A stretch of DNA of 64,000 bases, from positions 62,001 through 126,000 of the forward strand of contig NZ_BMQK01000012.1 of NCBI RefSeq assembly GCF_014648075.1, given 5' to 3'. This DNA comes from Streptomyces ruber. Lineage in GTDB: Bacteria > Actinomycetota > Actinomycetes > Streptomycetales > Streptomycetaceae. The notes below the pieces were generated by a model that was given only the letters and a program-made list of their open reading frames with translations, was not told where the DNA came from and did not search any database. The translations under genes and the position numbers were made by a program. Below, in pieces: positions 40,713 to 50,551 of this stretch; the first letter of the stretch is position 1, and each line of letters begins with the position of its first letter.

Positions 40713-43472
40713 CTACCCCGAGCGTGCGTCCAGCGGCGCGGGGATGACGTCGGCGAGCTCCTGGCGTCCCGAGATGCCGAGCTTGCGGTAGGCCCCGGAG
40801 AGATGGAACTCCACGGTCCGTACGGTGACGAACAGCTTCCTGGCTATGGCCCGGTTCGTGTGCCCGGCCCGGGCCAGGCCCAGCACCCGTTGCTCCTGCG
40901 GGGTCAGCGCCGTCAGGGCCGGCGGTACGTGTTCGTCCTCGCCCGTGGTGTGAGCCCGGTCCCGGGCCGCCAGGACCCGGTGCACGAGCGGCTGGGCTCC
41001 GCAGGACCTGGCCAGGGAGAGCGCCGCGGCGAACTCGGTGCGGGCCGCGTCCGCCCGGTCGGCCTCGCTCAGCGCGGCGCCCAGGTCGCAGCGCGCCAGG
41101 GCCAGTTGCAGCCGGTCCGGTGAGTGCGCCAGGGTCTCCACGGCCGCGGCGAGACGGCGGACGCGCCGGTCGTCCGACTCGGTCAGGGCGAGCGCGTGCT
41201 GGGCCGTGCCGACGGCGCGCGGCGTCCCCCACCGGCGGGCGTCCCCCTCTTCGGCGGCAGCGAGCCCGGACGCCTCGACGACGTCCCCGCGCTGGACGAG
41301 CAGCCGGGCGGCACGGGAGCGCCAGGGCAGCACCGCCGGGTTGCGGATCCGGGCGTCGGTCAGCAGCCGTCCCGCGGCGAAGAGGTCCTCCAGGGCGCGA
41401 GCCGGGTCACCGCCCCGCTCCCACAGCGTGGCCCGTGCGGCCAGGACGGCCACGGTGTCCTGCCGCGGCGGCAGTTCGTCGTCCAGCCCGCAGTCGGTGA
41501 GGAGGGCGAGCGCGGCGTCCGTGTCGCCCGTCTGCGCCCGGATCTCGACCAGGGCGGCCACGGCGAGCACGGCCGACAGGTGGCCGGACGAGGCCGCCGG
41601 ACGCAGCACGTCGACCATGGGGGTCAGGGCGGCGTCGGCCTCGGTGAGACTGCCGCGGGTACGCAGGACGACGGCACGCAGCAGGCCGGCGGTGACGTCC
41701 TCCCACTTCCCCGGCTCGGTCCGGCCGAGCGGGAGGACCCGGCCGCAGTACCGCCACGCCTCGGCCAGTTCGTCGGCGTGGACCAGTACGCCGCAGGCGT
41801 GCCGCAGGAGGCGGGCCGGGGCACCGCCGCCGCTCAGCGCCCGGCGCGCGTCCCGCACGGCCGCGTCCCTGTCCCCGCCGTCGTGCACCGCGTGGACCGC
41901 GCGCAGGGCGGCCAGTTCCCGCTGGGCCTCCTCGTCCGGCGGAGCCTGTGCGGCCAGCGCGTCCAACGGCTCGGCGGCACCGGCCGGCGCGGCCGGCCCC
42001 GTCGAGCGGGTGAACGCCGTGTGCAGCCGGAGCCGCCAGCGCTGCGCCGACGCGGTGGGCGCCAGCCGCTCGGCGGTGTCCTCGAGCACGGCCACCGCGT
42101 CCTCGGGCCGCCCGCACTCGGTCAGCAGGGTGCCCAGGGCCACGGCGTAGTCGGTGGCGATGCCGGGGTTGTCGGCCTCGTACCGGGCGGCGTCCAGGCG
42201 CCGCGCGGTGGGCTCCGGGGCGGCGAACCCGTTCAGCTCGGCGAGCCGGCGCTGGACCGCCGACCGGACGCGTGGCCGCAGCCGCTGCCGCAGCATCCCG
42301 CGCAGATGCCGGGCGGCCTCCTCGTACCTGCCTTCCCGCTCGAGCCGGTCCGCCGCGATCTGCAGTGGCCGGAGCGCCCACGTCGCACCGAGCGGACCCG
42401 CGGCGACCAACTGCTCGCCGACCCGGATGACTTCGAAGTGTCCGTCACGTAGAATCTCGGCGGCCTTCAGGTGCAGGGCGGCCCGGGTACCGGCCGGTAT
42501 CCGGCCGATGACCATCAGGGCCAGCAGGGGGTGACGGAAGGAAAGCGGCGTGCGGTTGGCGAGCAGGGAGCGGTCGACCAGCTCGTCGACCAAGGGCAGC
42601 GTCTCCCGTACGGACAGGCCCGCGAGGTCTGCGCACTGGGTGATCTCCGCGTCCGGGCCCAGTACGGCCACCGCCCTCGCCAGCCCGAGCGCCGGTCCGC
42701 CGAGGCCGGCCAGCCAGCGTTCCGTACCGGGGAGGACCGCCGACGCGGCGGTGTCGCGCAGGGCCCCCACCGTGGGCGCGGTGCCGGTGTGAGCGGCGAG
42801 GAGGGCGAGCAGCAGACCGGGGTTGCCGCCGGTCAGTTCGTGGCAGACGGCGGCGGCCGGTTCGTCGAGCGTCACGTCGCAGCGCGCCGCCGCCAACGCG
42901 CCCAGCTGCGCCGGATCGAGCCCCGTCAGATCGATGCGCTCGGCCCTCGCGGCGAGTTCCGCGGCCGGCGCCGGCTCGTCGGGGACGGCGAAGTCGCCGC
43001 CGGTCAGCGCGATCGCCAGCGGCACGCCGGAAGCGGCCTCGGACAGCGCCGCGAGCCAGCGCGCCGACCACGGGTCGAGGTGCGCGACGCCGTCCAGGCA
43101 GAGGGCGACCGGTGATCCGCCGGCGCTCCGGCGCACCGCGTCGACGAGTTCCTGGACGAGGTCACCGGACGGGGCGTCATGGCCGTGCGGTGCGGCGGCC
43201 TGTGCAGGTTCCCCGGGTTGCGCCGTGAGCCGGCCGACGATGTGACCCGCCACGGCGAGCGGACGGCCGGGCAGGTCCTGTCCCGGACCCGGACCGAAGG
43301 CCACCCGGAACCCGGCGTCGGCGGCGAGTCCGGCGAATACCTCGAGCAGTGCCGACTTGCCGATCCCGGGCTCCCCTCTGACGATCACGCTCGCCGGACC
43401 ACGTCTTTCGCGCGCTCTGTCGATGACGGTCCGAAGCTGTGCTCTCTCACGTGCCCGGCCGATACCACCCAT
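40713..43472 (-). CDS. LAL-type LuxR regulator, cluster-situated
   Basis: A 919-residue large ATP-binding LuxR regulator. The Walker A is RGEPGIGKSALL (residues 33-40 give GEPGIGKS), with a Walker B-like VALCLDGVAHLDPWS. The middle is a long helical repeat region. The C-terminus is the LuxR HTH (LTPQEQRVLGLARAGHTNRA, VRTVEFHLSGAYRKLGISGR). It is convergent with the thiopeptide operon and probably activates it. The start is ATG 43472, ten bases behind GGGGGAG; the frame stays open for 150 codons upstream, but that part is Arg-rich and not protein-like. Confidence 0.9.
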   Translation of the reverse strand: MGGIGRARERAQLRTVIDRARERRGPASVIVRGEPGIGKSALLEVFAGLAADAGFRVAFGPGPGQDLPGRPLAVAGHIVGRLTAQPGEPAQAAAPHGHDAPSGDLVQELVDAVRRSAGGSPVALCLDGVAHLDPWSARWLAALSEAASGVPLAIALTGGDFAVPDEPAPAAELAARAERIDLTGLDPAQLGALAAARCDVTLDEPAAAVCHELTGGNPGLLLALLAAHTGTAPTVGALRDTAASAVLPGTERWLAGLGGPALGLARAVAVLGPDAEITQCADLAGLSVRETLPLVDELVDRSLLANRTPLSFRHPLLALMVIGRIPAGTRAALHLKAAEILRDGHFEVIRVGEQLVAAGPLGATWALRPLQIAADRLEREGRYEEAARHLRGMLRQRLRPRVRSAVQRRLAELNGFAAPEPTARRLDAARYEADNPGIATDYAVALGTLLTECGRPEDAVAVLEDTAERLAPTASAQRWRLRLHTAFTRSTGPAAPAGAAEPLDALAAQAPPDEEAQRELAALRAVHAVHDGGDRDAAVRDARRALSGGGAPARLLRHACGVLVHADELAEAWRYCGRVLPLGRTEPGKWEDVTAGLLRAVVLRTRGSLTEADAALTPMVDVLRPAASSGHLSAVLAVAALVEIRAQTGDTDAALALLTDCGLDDELPPRQDTVAVLAARATLWERGGDPARALEDLFAAGRLLTDARIRNPAVLPWRSRAARLLVQRGDVVEASGLAAAEEGDARRWGTPRAVGTAQHALALTESDDRRVRRLAAAVETLAHSPDRLQLALARCDLGAALSEADRADAARTEFAAALSLARSCGAQPLVHRVLAARDRAHTTGEDEHVPPALTALTPQEQRVLGLARAGHTNRAIARKLFVTVRTVEFHLSGAYRKLGISGRQELADVIPAPLDARSG

Positions 43473-43939
43473 CGAGGTCGAACTCCCCCTTCTTCCATGA
43501 CCTGCCGTACGCCCGTGGTCAACCGGACGTGCGGGGCGCATCACTGTAGTTGTCCTCGGCCTCTGTGTGATCAGTGCACAACTCGACGTGACCGGAAAGC
43601 GCGCCTGGTGCACCCGCCCGCATACCCGCCGACAGCCATGCCGTGACAACGATCCGGGCGCAGGTGCGGCCGGGCGCACGGGCTGGTGATGCCCGTGATC
43701 CACCACAGCTCGCGCGGACCGGGCCGTGGACTCCCGGCGGTGCGGGCGGGACAGCGGGTCGCCGCTCCGAGGCCGGGCTGCCGTCCGGACGCCACCGGCC
43801 GCGCTCGCCCGCCTGCCGGACACCCTGCGAGCACCCGGTCGTCCCCCGCGCCCTGCTCCCCGGCGCAGACGCGTGATCGAGCAGAACCCGGCCCAGCCGC
43901 CCTCCCGGGCCGTCCACCGGTCCTCGCGGGTCACGTGCC
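43473..43939. other. no gene seen
   Basis: Upstream of the LAL gene; it should contain that gene's promoter. I see no motif-bearing frame. Confidence 0.4.
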
Positions 43940-44223
43940 CTGACCATCCGGCTGGGCTGGGAGAACCACCGGTGGGGCGCTCGCCCCGGGCCCGGCGTGC
44001 CGCGCCGCCTCGGGCACGGGGTCAGCGCCAGGACTGTCCGACGCCTTCTCCGCTCCAGTCGGGCTCCGCGCCGCACCGTCGGCCGGCACATCAGGAGTGG
44101 GCCGCCTTTCTCGGAGCCCGGGCAAGCAGCGTGCTCGCCACCGGCTTCGTCCACAGGGACACCGTCGCTCCGCGGCGGCTGTACGCCCGGGTACTCAGGG
44201 TGGCACGGCCCCTTTCCGCCTGA
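43940..44223 (+). pseudogene. integrase-core (IS3/IS481-like) transposase remnant
   Basis: The plus strand reads IRLGWENHRWGAR, LGHGVSARTVRRLLRSSRAP in one frame and EWAAFLGARASSVLATGFVH, RDTVAPRRLYARVL in another. These are degenerate versions of ENPRWGYRRIQGEL..LGH.VS..TVRR.L and W..FLRAQA..ilacDFF.vDT...rRLYvl of rve-type transposases. At least one frameshift and loss of the remaining catalytic residues are evident. It marks the right edge of the thiopeptide cluster. Confidence 0.6.
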
Positions 44224-44390
44224 GTACCGGTGAGGCTATACGTGGGTCGGTGACCCTGACGCTCGTCCCGCCTGCTGTTCCGGCTCGTCCACACGGACCG
44301 TCGGCAATCCGCGAAAGGGCCGACGGCGACCTCCAGCACGCAGCACGGTGTCGGGCCGTACCGGGACCACGGGCTGTCAGTCGAAGGTGG

Positions 44391-45005
44391 TCACCCGGGA
44401 TGCGCTGAGGGGGAGCGGTGCCGATCCACGATCCCCTCGATGATTCTCATCAGACGATCCCCCGCCTGATCGATGCTTCCGTTCTGTGTGCTGACCTGCG
44501 CGCCTTCGAGTACGAAGGTGATCTCGGCCGCGGCCTGCTCGGGGTCGGGCAGCCCGGCCTCGGTGCACATGCCGACCAGTCTGCGGGTCTGGTGGGCCTT
44601 GTGCTTCTCGATCACTTGCCGTGCGGGATGGGAGCGGTCGGGCAGTTCGGCGAGTGAGTTGATGAACGGGCAGCCCCGGTGCGAGATGGCCGGCAATCCC
44701 TCGGCGATGAAGCGGGCCAGGCCCAGGATCTGCTCCCTGGGCCGACCGGGGTATTCCGTCTGGACCCGGTCGAAGGCCGCCTGGTAGTCGGCGGCGACGA
44801 TCCGCATCCACTCCGCGACCAGCTCGTCCTTGGTTCCGAAGTGCCGGTAGATCGCCATTTTGGTGGTCTCGGCCCTCTCGGCGATCGCCTGGACGCCCAC
44901 CCGCAGGATCCCCTCGCTCTGGAAGAGCTCTTCCGCCGCGTCGAGGATGCGCTCGCGAGGCGGCAGTTTCGCCACCCTGCTCGGCCTTCTGACGGTCGAT
45001 GCCAT
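44391..45005 (-). CDS. TetR family regulator (divergent from amidase)
   Basis: A 204-residue TetR repressor. The HTH is ERILDAAEELFQSEGILRVG and QAIAERAETTKMAIYRHFGT. The C-terminal helices contain the HRGCPFINSLAELPD motif seen in many TetR proteins of this subgroup. ATG 45005. The gap to the divergent amidase gene carries a perfect 18-base palindrome, CGATACCGATCGGTATCG, so it likely represses both genes. The ligand is unknown, perhaps an amide. Confidence 0.9.
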   Translation of the reverse strand: MASTVRRPSRVAKLPPRERILDAAEELFQSEGILRVGVQAIAERAETTKMAIYRHFGTKDELVAEWMRIVAADYQAAFDRVQTEYPGRPREQILGLARFIAEGLPAISHRGCPFINSLAELPDRSHPARQVIEKHKAHQTRRLVGMCTEAGLPDPEQAAAEITFVLEGAQVSTQNGSIDQAGDRLMRIIEGIVDRHRSPSAHPG

Positions 45006-45077
45006 GACTGCTCCGTGACGTCCGGTCGGGTGGTCGGCCCTCGCCTCATCACCTCTACGATACCATTCCGCTCCATG

Positions 45078-45095
45078 CGATACCGATCGGTATCG
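45078..45095. promoter_or_regulatory. TetR operator palindrome
   Basis: CGATACCGATCGGTATCG is a perfect 18-base palindrome between the TetR and amidase starts. A second half-site-like CGATACCATTCCG lies about 25 bases nearer the TetR gene. Confidence 0.75.
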
Positions 45096-45130
45096 TAAGG
45101 GACTGGCAAGTATCTTCCTTTCCGCTGGGA

Positions 45131-46588
45131 GTGAGAGTGAGAGTTACCGAGTACGTGAACCACGACGCGGTGGGGCTCGCGGAGCTGGTGGCCAAGGGGG
45201 AGGTGACCCCCGCCGAACTGCAAGCAGCCGCACTCGAGGCCACGCAGGCGGTCAATCCGCGGATCAACGCCATCGTGGAGACCTGGCCGGCCGACGACGA
45301 GCCCAACCCCGGCAGCACACCGCTGGCCGGAGTCCCTTTCCTGATCAAGGACATCGGAGTCTCCATGGCCGGGCGGCGCACGGAGCTGGGCAGCCGCCTC
45401 GCGGCGGGCAACGTCGCGCGCGCCGACTCCTTCCTGATGCGGCGTTTCCGTCGCGCCGGCCTGGTGACGTTCGGGCGTACTGCAACGTCGGAGATGGCTT
45501 ACAGCATCACGACGGAACCGGTGCTGTACGGCGCGACCCGCAACCCGTGGAACCTCGAGCGGAGCGCGGGCGGATCCAGCGGGGGAGCGGGCGCGGCCGT
45601 CGCCGCCGGAGTGGTCCCGATCGCACACGGCACCGATGCGGCCGGCTCGCTCCGTGTCCCCGCCGCCTACAACGGCCTGTTCGGGTTGAAGCCCACCCGT
45701 GGCCGGGTCTCCATGGGCCCCGGCCACGACGAGCTCTTCAGCGGCCTGGCCGTGCACGGCAGCGTCAGCCGCACGGTACGCGACAGTGCGGCACTGCTCG
45801 ACCGGATCCGCGGTCCGGAACCGGGTGACCCCTACTTCGCCCAGCAGCCGTCCCGGCCGTACGCGGAGGAAGTCACCCGCCATCCGGGCTCGCTGCGGAT
45901 CGGTGTCCTCACCCAGGCATGGGGCGGACGCCGCACCGCCACACCGGTGGCCGACGCCCTCTCCCGCACCGTGCGTCTGCTCGACTCGCTCGGCCACCAG
46001 GTGGAGGAGGCCGAGGTCGGCCTCGGGGCTCCTTGGGAGGAGTTCGTGCTGGCCAACGCCCGCCTGTTCACGGCGAACCTCGCGGCCTCGGTCGACGAAC
46101 TGGCCACCGCCTTCGACCGGCCCGTCGACTCCGCCACCCTCGAACCGGCGACCCTCGCCGGCTATGACTACGGGCAGCGGGTCAGCGGCGCCCAGTTCGT
46201 CACCGCTCTCACGATCCGCAACCGGGTCGCTCGCAGCCTGGCACAGTACTTCGACACCCACGACATACTGCTCACCCCGACCGTGCCGGAGCTTCCCACG
46301 CCCCTGGGTACCGATGCCGAGAGCGCGCGGACGCTGGACGGCCTCGGCTGGATCGACCGCGTCTTCGACCGCTCGCCGTTCACCATGCCGTTCAACACGG
46401 CGGGCACACCCGCCATGTCCGTGCCGGTGACGGCCGACACCGAAACGGGGCTCCCGGTCGGTATGCAGTTCGCCGCCGGATACGGCTTCGAGAGCCGCCT
46501 CTTCCGCCTCGCCGGCCAACTCGAACAGGCGAGCCCGTGGTCGGGCCGCATTCCACCGGTGTGGGCAGGGCAGCGCACGGACCACTGA
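45131..46588 (+). CDS. amidase signature family hydrolase
   Basis: A 485-residue amidase with the Ser-cisSer-Lys triad: Lys in PFLIKDIGVS, the cis-Ser in SAGGSSGGAGAAVAAG, and the nucleophile Ser in GTDAAGSLRVPAAYNG. It would hydrolyse a carboxamide to acid and ammonia in the cytosol. The N-terminus (DAVGLAELVAKGEVTPAELQ) and C-terminal TMPFNTAGTPAMSVPV are typical. GTG 45131 is the start used; GTG 45137 is also possible. It is divergent from a TetR gene with a palindromic operator between them, so it is probably substrate-induced. Confidence 0.9.
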   Translation: MRVRVTEYVNHDAVGLAELVAKGEVTPAELQAAALEATQAVNPRINAIVETWPADDEPNPGSTPLAGVPFLIKDIGVSMAGRRTELGSRLAAGNVARADSFLMRRFRRAGLVTFGRTATSEMAYSITTEPVLYGATRNPWNLERSAGGSSGGAGAAVAAGVVPIAHGTDAAGSLRVPAAYNGLFGLKPTRGRVSMGPGHDELFSGLAVHGSVSRTVRDSAALLDRIRGPEPGDPYFAQQPSRPYAEEVTRHPGSLRIGVLTQAWGGRRTATPVADALSRTVRLLDSLGHQVEEAEVGLGAPWEEFVLANARLFTANLAASVDELATAFDRPVDSATLEPATLAGYDYGQRVSGAQFVTALTIRNRVARSLAQYFDTHDILLTPTVPELPTPLGTDAESARTLDGLGWIDRVFDRSPFTMPFNTAGTPAMSVPVTADTETGLPVGMQFAAGYGFESRLFRLAGQLEQASPWSGRIPPVWAGQRTDH

Positions 46589-47089
46589 GGAAGGCTCCGG
46601 GCAGTGGGCGGCACTGCCCGCTCCCCCCGGCAACCAGCCCGGGAACGTGAGAGGTCCGGGGTTCCGAGCGGCGCTCCGGAGAGCCTACGGGGAGGCTGAC
46701 CGGCTCATCGAGTCCTTCGCCGAACACGAGCGGCACGGGATGAACGCCAGGCCCTGGCCGATCCCATGGGCCCCATGGGCCGCCCGCTGTGGGTCTCACC
46801 GGCTCTGCCCGGGGCCGTCCGTGGCCGGCGGACCGGTACCGACGCCCCGCACCGGGCAGCCACTGGAACCGCGTCCTGCGTGGCAGTGGTCCGTGCGGTG
46901 TGCCGAGCGGCAGGGGGCAAGCCGCTCGGCTGCGCACCGTCCCCGCCCCCGGCCCCGCCCCCGATGCCGCGACATCGCGTTGCGCACCTGGCAGGAGAGA
47001 ACCACGTCGACTCACGGGAACGGCCGGTGCGGGCCCGCACCGGAACGGCAGGACGGGCCTGGCGCGCCGTGGCCCGGTCCTCCTTGCGG
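46589..47089. other. no gene seen
   Basis: Intergenic between amidase and the convergent P450 gene. Frames are low-complexity and overlap on both strands. Confidence 0.4.
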
Positions 47090-50000
47090 TCAGCCGGCCG
47101 CGTACACGTCCTCGACATAGCGTCCGGCCGCGACCAGCGCGTCGAGCCACCGTTCGGCGTCCTGCTCGCCGACGCCCGAGGCGTGCTTGCGGTAGAGGGT
47201 ACGGAACGCCTCCCGCACGCCCGGCGCCATCCGGGCACCGTCACCGCAGACGTACACCCGGGCTCCCGCTGCGAGCAGGTCCCACACCTCGTCGGCCTCG
47301 GCGGCGATGCGGTGCTGCACGAAGCGCACCTCGCCCTGCGGGGATGCGCTGAAGGCCGGGCGGAGGGAGACGGCACCCGCGGCCTCTGCGGCGCGCAGTT
47401 CCACGGCGTGCAGGAAGTCGGCGTCCGGCGCGTCGCAGCCGAAGTAGAGGAGGGCGGGCGGAAGGTCGGCGCCCGTGGCGAGTGCCGCCACCCGGTCGGC
47501 GACCGCGCCGCGGAACGGGGCCAGGCCGGTGCCCGCCGCGACCATGACGACGGGCGTCGTGCTGTCGATGCGGAAGGCGTCGCGGCACGGCTGGACGCGG
47601 GCGTACACCGTGTCACCGGGCCGGACGGCGGCGAGGTGGCCGGAACCGGTGCCCCGGTAGGTGCCCCTGCCGGAGCGGGCCGGGGCCTCGAGCACGGAGA
47701 CCATCAGGTCGGCGTGGCCGGGGTCGGTGGCGGGGGAGGAGGAGACGGAGTAGTGCCGGGGCCGCAGCGGCGTGAGCAGGTCCAGCAGCCGGGGCCAGTC
47801 CAGGGCGCCGCGCAGGGCGGGGTGATCCTCGAACAGCTCCACCAGCGTGCGCGGATCGTCGCCGGGCAGGGCGGTGAGGGCCGCGCGCTCGGGCGGGCAG
47901 GGGTTGGCGGCGGCCAGGGCGGCCAGCCGGCCGGCGCCGGGACGCTCCTGGAGTTCGACGTGGTGCGTGAGGAGCTGCCGCACGGTCAGGGGCCGGTCCA
48001 CCGCCAGTCCGTCGCGGCGAGGACGGGCCGGACGGATGTCGAGGACGGCGTCGGGGTCGACGCCGAACGCGGCGGCCGCGCGCTCCGTGAGGTCCGGGTC
48101 GTTGGCGGGCAGCACGGTGAGGTGGTCGGCGGTGCGGTAGGTGACGCCCTCCGGCAGGGCGACGCGTACGAAGCGCTTGCGGCGCGGGTGCCCGGGGGCG
48201 GTGAGGTCGTGGGCCTCGGTGACCGTCATGGGCACCAGTCCGTGGCGCTCGGCGAGGGCGTCCAGCGGGCCGCCGGCCAGGGTGCGGACCTCGTACGCCG
48301 CCGTGGGCTCCGGGGCGCCGGAGTTCGTGCCGGGGTCGGCCTCGGGGTCGCCGTACCGCTCCAGGAGGGCGGTGCGCAGCCGGACGGTGAAGTCGCGGAC
48401 GGTGCCGGTCAGGTCGCCGGAGGCGTCGGCGGCGGCGCGGTCCAGGAGCCGGGTGGCGCCGAGGGCGGCGAGGCGGTCGTCGATGCGGGTGGGGACGTGC
48501 TGATAGGTGGCGGCCCAGTTGCGGTCGCCGACGCCGAGGACGGCGTAGGTGACGTCCGTCAGGTCGGGGGTGCCCTCCAGCCAGGCGGCGAAGGCGGTGG
48601 CGTCGTCGGTGGGGCGGCCGTTGTAGGACGCGGCCGTGATCACCACGGGCCGGTCGGCGGGCAGGCCCTGGGCGTAGGCGTCCAGGGGCGCCACCTGCGT
48701 CTCGCAGCCGAGCGCGGCGGCCTCGTCGGCGAGCTGGGCGGCGAACTCGCGGCAGGTGCCGTAGTTGCTGCCGTGCAGGAGGAGGACGCCGGTGCCGGGG
48801 CGGACCCGGGCGGGCAGGGCGGCGGGGGCGGACGTCTCTCCGGAGCCGTGTTCCCCGGTGCCGTGTTTCCTGGTGCCGTGTTTCCTGGTGCCGTGTTTCC
48901 TGGTGCCGTGTTCCCTGGTGCCGTGTTCCCCGGTGCCGTGTTCCCCGGTGCCGTGGGTGGGGCGGGCACCCGGCAGCGGCGGGTGGGCCCGGTCGGCGGC
49001 GGTGCGCGGGGTGAGCGTCAGCGTGAAGCCGTCGGGCTTCAGGGTGAGGGTCTCCTTCACCGTGAGCCGGTAGCCGGCGTGGTCGTGCAGCCGGTAGCGG
49101 TGGACCAGCATCGCCAGCAGCATGGTCGCCTCGTGCAGCGCGAACTGCCGTCCGATGCAGGCGCGTTCCCCGGTGCCGAACGGCTTGAAGGCGTGCACCG
49201 GCCGGGCCGCCTCCGCCTCCCGCGTGAACCGGGCGGGGTCGAACAGTTCGGGGTTGTCGCCCCAGACGGGCTGCCGGTGCAGCATCGGGGTGAGCACGGT
49301 GACGCCCTGCCCGGCCCGCAGCGGGATCCGGCCGCCGAGCACGGTGTCCTCCAGCGCGTGCCGGCTGAACGCGGCGGCCGTCGGCCACAGCCGGAGCGCC
49401 TCGTTGAGGACCTGACGGGTGAAGGCCAGCCTGCCGACGTCCTCGTACGTCGGCTCCGGGTCGGCCGCGTCGCCCCACAGCGCGTCCACCTCCCGCTGCA
49501 CGAGCCGGAGCGCGGTCGGGTGCTTGGCCAGGTAGTACAGGGCGAAGGACATGGCGCCGGAGGTCGTCTCGTGGCCCGCGATCAGGAAGGTGATGACCTG
49601 GTTGCGGATGTTGGCGGCGTCGAGGGTGGTGCCGTCGGCCGGGTGGCGGGCGGTGAGCATCAGGCCGAGCAGGTCATCGCCGCCCGCACCGCCGGTGCCG
49701 AGTCCGGCGGTGCGGGCGGCGATGACCTCGTCGACGACCTGCGCGAGATGGTCGGCGTCGCCGCGGAAGGCCGCGTCGGCCGCCGAGTGGTCCTGGCCCG
49801 GGACACGGGCCAGGCGGGTCATGCTCCACTCCAGGCAGCGCACCATCGAGGCGACGAAGGGGTGGGGCTCGTCGCGGGTGAAGGAGCCGAAGTCGTAGCC
49901 GAAACCGGCCAGCCCGATGGTGTCCAGGGTCATCCGGGTCATGTCCTCGGGCACGTCCACCGGCCGCCCGGAGCGGGCGGCGCGGTCCCATGCCTCGACG

Positions 50001-50395
50001 AGCCGCCGGGCGACCTTCAGCATCACCGGGTGGTAGGTGCGCATCGAGCCGAGCGCGAAGGCGGGCAGGAGGACGTCGTGCGCCTTCGCCCAGTTGGGCT
50101 CGTCGTTGTACGCGGTGAACAGTCCGTCGGCGGCGAACGCGCGGACGTTCTCCAGGGCGGGCCCGATGTGCTTGGCGAACCGCCGGTCGTCGGCGAGTTC
50201 GGTCACCAGGTCCAGGTCGGCGACGAACAGGGTGTCCCGCCCGTGCAGCCGCCGCACCAGCACCGGGCCGTGCTCCCGCATCAGGCCCATGGCCTGCTGG
50301 ATCGGGGCCGGGCCGGGTCCGGTGGCGGAGATGTCGACGACGGGGACGCCGGGACGGGCGCCGGCGGACGGGGAAGCGGGTGCGGTGGGGGGCAT
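47090..50395 (-). CDS. self-sufficient CYP102-like P450-reductase fusion
   Basis: An 1101-residue fusion like P450 BM3. The P450 part (about 1-470) has AGHETTSGAMSFALYYLAKH, the ExxR helix LNEALRLWPTAAAFSR and FGTGERACIG with the haem ligand near Cys413. A linker of a repeated His-Gly-Thr-X-X unit follows (about 478-518). The reductase part has a flavodoxin domain (GSNYGTCREFAAQL), FAD (RPRHYSVSSSPA) and NADPH (VMVAAGTGLAPFRG) sites. The C-terminus ends RYVEDVYAAG; BM3 has Trp in place of this Tyr, the residue that stacks on FAD. It probably hydroxylates fatty acids. A PAS-LuxR gene is divergent. Confidence 0.93.
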   Translation of the reverse strand: MPPTAPASPSAGARPGVPVVDISATGPGPAPIQQAMGLMREHGPVLVRRLHGRDTLFVADLDLVTELADDRRFAKHIGPALENVRAFAADGLFTAYNDEPNWAKAHDVLLPAFALGSMRTYHPVMLKVARRLVEAWDRAARSGRPVDVPEDMTRMTLDTIGLAGFGYDFGSFTRDEPHPFVASMVRCLEWSMTRLARVPGQDHSAADAAFRGDADHLAQVVDEVIAARTAGLGTGGAGGDDLLGLMLTARHPADGTTLDAANIRNQVITFLIAGHETTSGAMSFALYYLAKHPTALRLVQREVDALWGDAADPEPTYEDVGRLAFTRQVLNEALRLWPTAAAFSRHALEDTVLGGRIPLRAGQGVTVLTPMLHRQPVWGDNPELFDPARFTREAEAARPVHAFKPFGTGERACIGRQFALHEATMLLAMLVHRYRLHDHAGYRLTVKETLTLKPDGFTLTLTPRTAADRAHPPLPGARPTHGTGEHGTGEHGTREHGTRKHGTRKHGTRKHGTGEHGSGETSAPAALPARVRPGTGVLLLHGSNYGTCREFAAQLADEAAALGCETQVAPLDAYAQGLPADRPVVITAASYNGRPTDDATAFAAWLEGTPDLTDVTYAVLGVGDRNWAATYQHVPTRIDDRLAALGATRLLDRAAADASGDLTGTVRDFTVRLRTALLERYGDPEADPGTNSGAPEPTAAYEVRTLAGGPLDALAERHGLVPMTVTEAHDLTAPGHPRRKRFVRVALPEGVTYRTADHLTVLPANDPDLTERAAAAFGVDPDAVLDIRPARPRRDGLAVDRPLTVRQLLTHHVELQERPGAGRLAALAAANPCPPERAALTALPGDDPRTLVELFEDHPALRGALDWPRLLDLLTPLRPRHYSVSSSPATDPGHADLMVSVLEAPARSGRGTYRGTGSGHLAAVRPGDTVYARVQPCRDAFRIDSTTPVVMVAAGTGLAPFRGAVADRVAALATGADLPPALLYFGCDAPDADFLHAVELRAAEAAGAVSLRPAFSASPQGEVRFVQHRIAAEADEVWDLLAAGARVYVCGDGARMAPGVREAFRTLYRKHASGVGEQDAERWLDALVAAGRYVEDVYAAG
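48840..48957. repeat. 15-bp tandem repeat in the P450-reductase linker
   Basis: About eight copies of CCCGGTGCCGTGTTC and variants, read on the minus strand as (H-G-T-x-x)n. Unit length is a multiple of three. Confidence 0.85.
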
Positions 50396-50551
50396 GGCGC
50401 GACAACTGCCTTTCGCGGTACGGACGTACTGCCACCCAGCGTGGTCGACGGGACCCGCCGGTCCGCGCCACGGCACTACATGATTGTGTAGGAAGTACAG
50501 GCGTGTCGCCCTTGCCCCCGGCCGGCCCGCCGTGGCAGGCGGGAGGCGCTG

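Noticed and set aside
40713..43934. LAL regulator with a 1073-residue start at 43934
   Set aside because: The first 154 residues are Arg/Gly-rich with no homology pattern; ATG 43472 with a ribosome site gives the standard LAL N-terminus.
46766..50491. A 1241-codon plus-strand open frame
   Set aside because: It is entirely antisense to the CYP102-like gene, with Gly/Val/Arg-rich sequence typical of the mirror frame of GC-rich coding DNA.
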